From the NCBI GenBank assembly GCA_028583605.1, contig CM053326.1:15044587-15108586 (forward strand): a DNA stretch of 64,000 bases. The letters are read 5' to 3'. A model generated the notes under the pieces. The model saw nothing but the letters and a program-made list of their open reading frames with translations, had not been told where the DNA came from and ran no database searches. Numbering within the stretch: position 1 is the first letter of the stretch; every line of letters starts with the position of its first letter. Below are positions 36,301 through 48,300 of the stretch, piece by piece. The position numbers were made by a program, and so were the translations under genes. This stretch comes from Dastarcus helophoroides. Lineage: Eukaryota; Arthropoda; Insecta; Coleoptera; Bothrideridae.

Positions 36301-39300
36301 GAGATAATGCTTCTTTAATTTAATTTTGTTACAATCTCAATCAATTCCCATATGTATTTGCAAAGGATTGTTGCAAATACCTATAAGAATTGATTGAGAT
36401 TGTAACAGAATTAAATTTAAGAAGCATTATCTCATTTGCGCTTCTAAAATATGTAGGATAACAACTATTGTGGTGACGTGACAATTACTGGTGCCATTGC
36501 CCTAGCATGTTTCAATAAATTTTTGGTTTTATTAGATTTACTTTATTTTAGCATATTTCTTGACACTATTTTAATTACGAAATTTATATTTAATAGTTTC
36601 TAAGCCAACCAAAAAAAAATGGAGTTGTGCTGTATAAATTTTTCAAAAATATTTACAAAATTAAAAATAAGTTGCAAAAATTTTTATGGCCATCTTTTCC
36701 GTAACAGAATTCTATTATACGTTGAAAAGTACCACTAAGTTTGTGAACCATCTTCTGTGGTATTTTGAAATGCGTAGTTACCACGTAGTAACTTTATGCC
36801 CACTATTGCTGTTGTTTTGGTTGGGTAAACTTTTTACTGATGGTAATTAATTATACAAAAAAATCTGTTTAAATTAAAATCAAATGATTTTGTTAGCCTT
36901 CCAAATGGTTCAAATTGAACCTCTTATTAAGAAAGTTAAGAACTTGTATTGTTAAGATCTATGCTCCAAGATATTCTGATGAAAGAACGAAAACAGTAAT
37001 AGTAGGGAACATTAGGTCGCTAGACACTATTAGAGATGCATTTGAAAAGACCATGGAAGATGATCCATAAACTTCTGGTCCTTTTCAGCATGAAATAGAA
37101 TTATGTTGCGATGAAAATGGTCACTATATATCTAAAATGCACCGTAAGTTACTTTATAAAGTGATTTTGTAAATATTGTTTGAAAATTACTACTAGAGAT
37201 CGGATAAAAAAGCACAAAAAAACTGAAAAAACTGTTTTAAAAGCACAAATCACAAAATTTGCCAAAAAAAGGATCAAGTAAGCAAATTTGGTCAAATATA
37301 AGTAATACTAATAATTATCTTTATGATTATTTATATAATCCCCTCATTTATTAGTTAATACTTAAAAAAAATTTAACCAAATGTTGCTTTAAGTTGTCTA
37401 TAGTAAAATTATGTCTTCCGCCTGTAATAATATTTTCGTATGCAGAAAAACTACTTTTTACATCTACACTGGTTATTGTAGCACATTTAAATTTTGGTAC
37501 AATTGCAAGATCTTGAAAATCAGAGTCTGCCCATTACTCAAAATTGTAGATATTTGAAACCCTTTACTCTTTGAGAGAGTCTGAACCAACTTTTCTTTTA
37601 TTGTTTAACCAATAGATCCTGGAATAGATTTCGCTGCAACTTCAAAATTTTTAATAACATTTACGCATTCCAGTAACGGTAATTGCTGTTTTCTGAAAGT
37701 TGAATTCTGATTTAAAAATTTAAAATAACTTTTATTAAAAGCCAAATTGTGTGCAGGTTTCTTCTAAAACCTTCCTGATATTCCTAAACTGATTTGCTTC
37801 CTGTACCTTGACATTTAATTAACTAAATTCTAGTGTATTTAAAATTATCGGCATAGCACATGGCAAAATCTATCCAAGTTTCCCCATCTTGTTAAATGAA
37901 GTTTTAGAGATAAAGGTAATTCAGGTAGTTACTCTTTAAAAAGATGCACTCTTAATGCAGCTTTTTTAAAAGGAAAAAGAAATCTGGCTAACAACTATCG
38001 CCCTATATCTTTGTTGCCCGTTATATTTAATGTGATTGAAAAGGTTATCAACGCCAAGATTCCTAAATATCTGAAGAAGAATAGAATCATTCCAGACAAG
38101 CAATACGGTTTCAGACAACAATGCCTAACTGGCGAGCTATTGGCATATGTTACTCATATCTGCAACTCAGCTAAGGAAAAACACGGTGAGGCCAGGATTG
38201 TGGCATCGGATATCTCAAAGGCCTTCTATAGAGTTTGGAACCGATCTCTTCTCGTCCAAATTAACGTCTTATGGCTTTCTGCTAGACTGTCATCTGATAG
38301 ATCTCTTTAAGGTCGTCGTTTATGTCATGTCATCCGAGACATTTGCGATTAATGCACTGTTCTCAGGGGTCTGTCCTATCTTCCACTCTGTTTCTGTTAC
38401 ACATAAACGATCTCTTAGCTTCAACTTCCAATCCGATATACAGCTACGCAGATAAGAGTAGTCTAGTGTCATCTTTTTCTCCGGTAAACCATTATTCGTC
38501 AGTGCTTCAGATCGGCTAAAGGAACAGCAGATACAGATGACTAATCAGGATCTCGAAATCATTTTGGAATGGGGTAAGAAAAATCTGGTCGACTTCAACG
38601 CTTCAAAAACTCAAGCCGCGGTTTTCTCTAAGAAAACATCGATAAACAATGCAACAAACATACTCATGGGCAGTAAAATTCTCCCGAAGGGATTTAAACT
38701 GTCTATCCTATAAGTGAATGAAAGGACTAAATTCTCTGGGGACAATTATGTGCGCGCCATTGCCAAGTCCGCCTCTCAGAATCTAGGCTTTCTTTTTAGA
38801 GCTAAAAAGAATTTTACATCTCATCTAAAAATTCTGATCCGTAAAATAGGAAGGTGGTTAAAGCAAACTACCGCCCAGAATATCGCTTTCACTCTGATTT
38901 AAAAAAATGTTAAGTCCAAATAGTTCAAATGTAGATGCAAAATTTTGACACATTCAGTAAAGATGTTATGGAGTTATTAATTTATTTATATAATTTTTTT
39001 GACAATTTTGACAGCTGATAACTCTGAAACTAAGAGCTTTTTAATAATTTTTTTTCGTTAATCGTATTTATTTACCGTTCTTAATCTACTGTCAAGCGTT
39101 GTCGGTGAAATTTGCAGACAGCCTGTATAAAATATAATATAAAATTTTGTTTGTTCTTTGGAGCAGAATACTTGAATTAAACAGTCCCCCTGATGATGTC
39201 TTTCCTTCTGTTCATTAAAATAATAAAAAGCTTTTTGATAACGTAGTTTAAATACATTAAAACTAGCCGACTGTTTTAACAGTATTAGCCTAATAAACCT

Positions 39301-42300
39301 TAAATAGAAATATTTAAAACATACTGAAATCGAGCCTTATTAAACTAAGTTTTCCCATTATTCATAAAAACGAAACGCATACATTAAAAGGAAAGCACAG
39401 CTTTGTTTTGGTTAATTGAAACGAGAGCTTGTTAAATGATAAAGTAAACATGGCTAATTCCATGGTGTTCAAGATAAACTCTAAAGCATGCATGGAGGAT
39501 TATGCGCTTTCTGCAATTCTAAAAACGAGATTTGCGGAGAATGTGTTTGAAAAGATAATATGAAAAGTGATTGTAGAAGCAGTAAGTGGTTGGGACAATA
39601 TAATTCATAAAATAATTTAAATATGGTTAAAGGCTGGAAGATAATTTTCAGTGGTTTATGTAATAACAGCTTTCTGTTTTCATTGTACTCCATTCTTATT
39701 TACTTAACTAAGTATGTTATAGTTCTTTAATATATTTATAACTTTAGCAGTAGAATAAAATATATTTATAGGTCAAATTTATAAACCGAAATACGTGCGT
39801 GAATAGAAAGTTTAAGCTTTTGAATTTAACTGCACTTTTTTTAGAAACTATTCGATAGATAAAAAAATATATGCCGTTGGAAAGGCAAGTTAATGTACTT
39901 TAACATGAATTTATATTCTTAAAATTTATCAGGGTTTCTAAGGTTAAACATGGTGAAATAAATACAAGAAACAAATTAAATATTTTTTACTACTAAAAGA
40001 AATATGATTATTGAAACTTATCTGAATTAGTATTTAATTTTTAATAATGGATGTAACCCCCCTTGCCCTAGTAACATCTCTCATGCGATTAGGCATAAAT
40101 ATAATTAAGTTCGATGTGATTTTTTGTGGGATATTAGTTAGCAACAATAGGCTCAGGGATCGAGGTTGGGGTCCGAAGTCTTGTTCGACTTTTTGGTTTC
40201 AACTGGTTCCATATGCACTCGATTAGATTTATGTTAGGTCTGCTTGCTGGCCAATCCTTAGCTTGAAATTCGACAGCTACAATATACTCTTTCGCGGATT
40301 TTTAGGTGTGAGAGATCTTTGTGTTTTTCCATAGAAATTACGCCCCAAACCATGCCGAAACCACTTTTATAATCAGTATTCTCTTCAAAGCGAAATTCTG
40401 CAAATGCTCTTTTGGCCTTCGGACAGTTTATTTTTAGTTGCTATCATAGAGGCACATCTAAGAACAGAACAGACACCTACTGTTCAGAAGTTCATTTCAG
40501 ATGATTCTGTGCAAAACGTAGGTGTGCTTGATTGTGAGCTGAGGTAAATTTTGGACCACTTCCAGGTGTTTTAGGGAACATGTTACTTTCTTGTTGTCTA
40601 TGTCTACTGTCCGCTGACTAATGCCTATTCCTCAGACTTTGATGAACTATTGTTGCACTTGAACTCCCATAAGACAAAGGTTTCTCAATACAGTTGACAA
40701 AATAAAACGGTGATCAGAAGGCGTTGTAAATTTGTTCTGCTTTTTGTAGGAAGCTCATGGGAGAATCCAGTTTCCTCATGATGCTGGCCAACTCTTCAAA
40801 TCGCTGGGTGTGTCATATTGAGTTGAGCAACAGCTTGGTGACTAAAAGTCCATTTCCGACTAAAAAATTCACTTGGGCTCCTTTTTGCGGCAAAGTGTGC
40901 GTTCAACACATTTGAAAAGTAATCAAATTATAAAAAAAACGGAGAATATAAACATTTTAATTCCAAAAGTGATAATTTCCAACTGTCACAAACCTGTTAT
41001 TCTCGTTATAATCAAACATAAATACTTTTCATATTTACTGCCTGCTACGCGTATAAACAATAAACACTATTTATAAATTTAAACTTATATTAAAGCATAT
41101 TATGCTGTCTTTTAAACAACATAAATTTTTTTATTGATTAGGTAAATGGTTTCTAAAAACAAAGGTTAAATTCAAAAGTAGACAGTGGACCGATTTCCGT
41201 GCACGCAGTTGTATTTTTGAAAGATCACTTAGCATGCGAATGATCGAAATCATTCGTTATTGAGATTATTATTGACATACAAAGAAATCAAGCTGCATAA
41301 AAGTGAACCCATCTATGTGCAAGTCTTAGCTAACAAGCGTTTTATTTGTGTATATAATTGTCCAGAAAATGCTGTTTACTAGCATGTGGAATTCAGCCGT
41401 GCGGCAATAAACTTTTGATTATAGCTTTTCCGCGGGATGTCTAAGAAAACTTACTATTACTGTTGCTTAAATTGGAATAATTTTTTTATTCAAATTGCAT
41501 ATGTTAAATTGATGAGACCACAGAAACTCAAGACTAATATTTGGTTTTCAGCTTCGAATCTGAAAAATATTTATTCCTGGATGTTAGCGACACTGGTATA
41601 GGTAGTCAGATTATTAAACTAGATTAGTAATATTAGCAGAAGAAAGCTTTTCAAATAATTGGATTATGTTCACTTTGTTTGGTAATAACTTTTATCCAGT
41701 TATGCAATATCACTGCAAGTAAACTAATTAAAACCTTACCTGCCATAGCACGTGCACCAAAAATCCAGAAGCTGCCGTCATAACTACTAACTTTGTCGGA
41801 AGCAAAAATTTTTGAATCACTACATTTTTTGACAGGAGTATCTCGGCGTATAAAGAAAGGGACATCACGTAGTTAAAATACAAAAGCAATATAAGATAGA
41901 AAAATATATTTAGGTTTCTCCATTTTTTAATTAGGTACACTTCTGAAAATAAATAAATAAAGAGGTTAATCAGGTAAAATAAAAGTATTTACCTATGTAA
42001 AATGCAAGAGCAACGCTCTTAGAACCTTTGATACGTTTTTTTACATGTAACCTATAATTGTTTAGAAAATATCAAAGTTGAAAGTTGAAATCATTCTAAC
42101 CCTACATGCGCCTATGTGCGCGAACATGTTAGCGAATTTTTTAATTACTTTTGCAATTATTGCTTAGTGGAGACTTTTCACTCTACCACAAGTCAATGAG
42201 CATTAATATTAACCAATATGTTTTTTAGGGATATTATTTATACACTGGCCTTTCTCAACTGAAAATGTACAACCATGTTGATGTAGAGAAATATATGTAC

Positions 42301-45300
42301 AGTCGTCGCCACCCAAATTTGAACGGTAAAATTGCTTTATATAATTTAGACCTTAAACCATAGTCGTCACAAAATTTGACTTATGTCAAATATACATTTA
42401 TCATTGACAACAAGCTAAAAAGTTATTTAAAATATACTAAGGCACTTAAGTGATGTTCAAAAAGCCAAAGCTAAATCAAGTGGGAAGAAAATTGATTTCT
42501 GAGTGAAGTTGGAGGAGATATAAATGTTGTATTATTTTACTAGAAAATATTAAAAGTAATGTGTCTGTCAATATATCGGGATATCAAAAATTATCTTGGT
42601 CAAGGGTGGTTGTGGAATGTAAAACGTGTGCCCTACTGTAAATTTTTGAATATGTTTTGCTGTGTCAGAATCTGTCAAATCATTGTGCTGCTAATCCAGT
42701 TTTTGAATCATACCTCTTACCACACAGCACAAAATTTTCATGATTGAAGCCTATTTTCGAACGGGTGCGCTAGTTATGGAAATTGGCAATACAGTCAACG
42801 TTTGTGTTTGGACAATTTTCGAGAGCACTTCCCCAAACGTGGCAATATTACCGGAAGTGAAGTGAAGTGTTTCGCGAAACTGGTTGTATGACTCATAAAA
42901 AAGGTGCTGACAGACCAAGAGTTCGTACAGAAGAAGTTGTCAATGACGTTCGTCAACGTATGGAAGAGGAGCCTGCAAAACCTTTGAAACGTCTTTCTCA
43001 GGAAAGTGACATAATTATTTCAAACGTAAACTAAGGCACACGTTTTACATTCCACAACCACCCTTGACCAAGATAATTTTTGATATCCCGGTACCTTTCT
43101 TATGTTGCGTTGCTGAATAAAGTCCAATTTACAACGATTAAATTCAGACTAAGTTTTCACGGAAACCAAAAACCACTTAAATTTGAGTGATGATGACTGT
43201 ATGTTTTTTACGTAAAGGAATAATTCAAATAATTTAAAAACTGCATGACAATATAGGTTATTTTATATAAGACTCACCTATCAGAGGGTGTTGCAGAAGT
43301 TCTGCTTTTTCTTCGTCATTGGCCGCTTCTAATAAACCCCCGGTAACATCCATTTGCCTTTCGGTCACCGAAGGTGCCAAAATACTGAAATCTAAGGTTA
43401 AAACTTCAATTAGAAATTCTTAAAGTTCAAAATCAGCAGCTAGATTCTTATATTAGAGAAGGGTGCATTTATTAGATATCAACATAAACTCGCGAATGCA
43501 AACAATGTAGAAATAAATCACATTTGTAACAATGTTTCCTTTTTGGTGGTCACAGACATTTAGTCATCCGACCATCCACATTGATAAACAGCTTTTGTGC
43601 AAGACTTGCTTTAAATAAGAGTTCAAAATTAACCAGATGTTTGTATAGGAGTCTGTGGTCGCTGTGGTCTGCGGCCCATCCACCAAGAAAAATCGGTTCG
43701 AATATAGTAATTTGACATTAGGGATATTAGGAAATTTTTATATTTAATTTTGTTGTGGTTTTTGTTAATAGTGTTTCGGAAAAGCTTTACTTGACATAGG
43801 AATGTAGCTATTTTTTCAGGTTTTATGTTTGGGCTGCAAAGTTATCTCAGTTTTTTAAATTGCACCCTTATTTATTTTAATAAAATGAATGTTTTTTAGT
43901 TTTTCCAAGCAGAACAGTATCCAACATTAGGAGTTTTGACAAAACACGTCGTAAAGTGGTTTTCTTAGAGCAGAAAATTTTGGTGTGATTAAAATATCAT
44001 TTATTGTTCTAGTGACATTTCCACATATGTTGACACAGCTACAAATAATTTTCAGTTCTAGTTCGTAACTATAGGTAGGTACTCCAAATTCTTTATTGCA
44101 TTAAGTAATCTCATAACAAAAAAATTAATGTGGTCGCCATTCAGTTTCCCTCGTCACTCTATCCGTATGCCAGGAAAAGTATTGAGAAAAATTATTTGGA
44201 CATCAGCATCAAAGTATAAAATAACTCTCTCTTGTTCAAATTGTATGGTTGACCAAAAACAACGTTGTCTTAGTAAATAATTACTCAAGTTGGGATTGAA
44301 TCAAAATATATAAACTCCAAATATCTAACAGCAGTTAGATTTTCTTGGTAAGACTCTGATAAATGACATCCTACTACTTCAATCCATACATTTTCATTCC
44401 TCGGCACTAAGTAATACTTGAACTTCATGGCGACTATTTTGTGACCAATGCCTCCAGTGTTTACTAAGAATTATCCGCTTGCCTGGGGTACCTCTATTAT
44501 GTCTTCAGAACACCGTGAATAGAAGGCAAAAGTAAAGGTAGATGGCAAAGAACTGCAATTTTAAATAGTGATAGGTTGTATAATTGTCGGGGAACTTTCT
44601 GTTCGATAACAAACTCTAGAATTGGAAGATCTACGGAAAAAAATCTCCATAAAAAAGTTCTTACTGTCCCTAGCTGCTGCCTCCGACTGCCTTATATGCC
44701 TCAAGAATGTTGCTCTTGAAAGGATCAGACCTATCATTTCTTGAGAGGATCTCTACATGAAAGTATTTGTTAAAAAGAGACCAGTCAAGTCACCAAACAT
44801 CCGCTGAGGTCTCAGCATTTTGAGAAACTCTGTTTAATACTCGTAATCAATTAGACAAGTTGAATCCAAAAGAGGCGTTTTGTCATTGACCATCCTTAGA
44901 TTTAAGCGACAGTATTTATTACCTGTGCGTTAATAATTTCAGTTTTTGAGAAGTTCAAATTAATGTTTTGTAACACATGGTTCAGAAATTCAATAACCTC
45001 TTCTTATAGCTACCGGTCAATAGCAGTTACTCTTATCAATAATCAAATTTAAACTTTTTAAAATCTAATTTATTTGATTTGTGTCCCAAAAGGTGCCACT
45101 CTCAAAAAATATTGTCGACTACTATCACGGAGATGTTTTATTGTTTTTGCGACAAATTAATTTTTGATTTTTAGCAGAATTCTAATTAAAATGGCTTAAA
45201 TTGGAAAAACTACAATAAATAAATATTAACAGAAATACTACTAAAATCTTTCAGGTTTCCAATTCTACCTCTCTAAAAGGCCGTACAATCAGCAGTACAA

Positions 45301-48300
45301 TTTTTTAGTGAGTTATAATGTTGCCAAGTGGTTTCGGTTCTTAATGTCTTAATCTCAGTAACGAAACGACTTATATCTATTTTTTTGTTTTTAAATAAAT
45401 AGTAAAATATATTCTCCAATCCGCACATTGTTTTCCGTTTTTCTATTTTATAAAAATAAAATCTGGTTATTAAATATCAATAGAAACGGTTGCAGAATTA
45501 AAAACTTTAGTAGCTGGTGATGATTTGTCAGCATGTCCTTGATTTTGAAGAAGATAGTGATTTTTCTTACGACAGTAGTGACATACACTTACAAAAATAT
45601 GTCGAAAATAACAATAAAAAGCACCCGATAACCACTGAAACTAACCCCCAGAACTTTTCCAAATACTGTTGCTGATTTTAGTTCGTTGAATATTTTACCA
45701 TTTATTGCGGAGATCTGTTAAAAATTGTAGTATTATTCATCAGTTGAAGATTCGAAATTAGCTAATGTTCGTTTATAGGTTAGGTTTGTTTTCCAGGTTA
45801 TGTTTGTTTTTAGGTTTTGTTCATTTTAAGATCAAATTTTTTATTGGGCAATAATTGTCATTCGTAGATTAAAATATTGCATTATTATCCAGTTCCGAGT
45901 TGTGGTTAAAGTTTCAAGGCTCTAGCCCATCGGGAGGTAAATTTAAAAATTGATGGCAAAATTTGTAGAACTGTCAAACACATCAATTTCAAACGTCGAT
46001 TGAGGCTGGTTTTTAATCATAGACAAAAAGGTGAGTGAATAAAAAACATGAAATAATAATAAGAATAATAATAATGATTATAATAATAATAATAGAATAT
46101 TTCAGATTTAAAATATTTATTCCTTTCAAAGGATTTGCCATTACTGCCAGTATACTTTTGCATTCGCTTAAACCGGTTGTTAAAGGATGGTATTCCACTT
46201 TTAATGAGTATGTTCGAAATGTTCATTTAGAAAGCATCGACAGCATTTTCATGTGATTAAAACCGTTTTCCACACAATGTATTCCTGATGGTTGGAAATG
46301 TAAAAAAATCGTCGAGACTTGGGTGAGAGATATAAGGAGGATTATTAAGGAATTCGATGTTTTGTTGCTCTAAAAATTCAATTGTTTGTCGAGCAGTGTG
46401 GGCACTCGCATTATCTTGGTCAGTGATGATTTGCCGAAGTGGGTTGTTTTTTAGTAGCTTAGAAATGATTTGTGACCAACAAATGGTTGTGTACCAATCC
46501 TCATTTATCGTTCTTCGATTTAATAAAGGAATTATAGTCACTTGTCCAGATGTTGACCCATCTTTTTGAACAGTCTGCGGGAATGGATGACTTTGGTTGG
46601 TTTCTTCTTATTTTAAAACTCTTAAACACTATACTGACTTTTATTCTCCTATTCATAAAAATAAATCCAAGACTCGCTGCCACTAATAATACTGTACATA
46701 TTTTTGGAACAATCCCTTTTGAAACGATTTACATTTTTTCGACACCAATTGATACGAGCCGCCAATTGCTTCTCGGTCAAGAGATGCAAGATCCAATGTG
46801 ATAATAATTTTTTCACGCCTAACTTCTCATAACTTTTGCATCGAAATCTAGAAATGCTTAAAGAAACTCTCCACTTCCAAGGTAAGTTAAACTGACAATC
46901 ATCATTATTCATCTCGCTCACAGCATCACACAGCAATCAACTCGGCAAGACATTCTTGTTGTTTTAAAGTTGTAATTATCGCTCGGAAATGTTTTGATTT
47001 GATTCTTTTTTCTAAACGGCTTACTAATTTTAAAAATTTTCTGTGACCTAAATCACTTGTTGAATTTTAACGAAATTTTTAACTCATTAATGTAATTGTT
47101 GAGGTTAATTTTGGAACTATGCATTTTGTTACTTGCGCCCTCTACGTGGGTATATGCAACATTTAAAAGGCAGCTGTCATATTTTAAAGCAATTACCTAT
47201 TTATTAGCATAAAATATTTTCAATATTTCAGCCAAAATCAAAAATATTGGGTTAAGAGTACATTTTTGCACATTTTTAACCATTAAGTAGATATTCTAAA
47301 ATGGTTGATTTTAAATTGAAAATTAATGGATTTTAGGATATACAGCGCTAAACCCTGTCAACATAACTTCCCTTTCCGTTTAAATTTTTACTTGTTATTT
47401 AAGACCTAACTGGTTGTCAGATATGAATATTTCCAGAATTTTCTGATTTAAAATATATGCGGAATAAACAGGTTCTGCGATTTCCAAATTTCGAGACGAC
47501 TGCATTAGTAGCTTCCGAGATAATCATTCCGCCATAGGTGGACAAACGGACCTATGAGTCATCTTTTAAGAGTCGTTTTTTTAGAATTGTTACAAAATCT
47601 TAAAAAGAGCAAGCTTTTTTAAACATCATCATGATATAATACTGAGAAAGATATTTGACATTTCTCTACACATCACATCACGTTGTTCGGGTGTTTGATA
47701 TTAATGATGCATTTTCTTTAATTTTTAAGATTTTAAAACGATTTTGTAAAAAAAGTAACACAACTGACAAAATGCATCAAAATAAAAACACAATCCCTTG
47801 CACAGTAACAAACAATCCACATCAGTAGTTGAATATGTAATGACAAAATTAATCGCATAGCAAAGGACAATAGTGGACTTTATTAAAATGAAAAAAAAGA
47901 GGTAATATGTTTTTGTAATTCACATTTCTGTTATTTAAAGGACCGACTTGTCAACCAGAATATTCAAGTAACCACAAACAACTTACCTAAGCGATATCCT
48001 TGTTTTCCCCTGAATGAGACTTGTCTTCCTTTTAATTTGAAATTCGGTCTTACAACTTCTAAGGAAGAAATGCTAGCGTCCAGGATACTTGTTATATATG
48101 AAACTGGTTTTGAAAAGTGTTCAAAAATTAATTCCATAACAGTCTGCCCATCATCATTCGAACAACTTAAATCTCCACTATGCAGTATTAAAAGGGTCAA
48201 GCAGTCCTCATGCATATTTTGTGCAGCAATATGCATAGGTGTTACACCATCTTTCCCAGAATTTATCTGCTCTTTAGTACAGCGTTTCAGTAACATTGAT

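Noticed and set aside
43278..43384. Exon starting at the GATTTCAG acceptor
   Set aside because: It breaks the phase with exon 48686-47987. The acceptor seven bases upstream restores phase and the conserved LDFSILAP motif.
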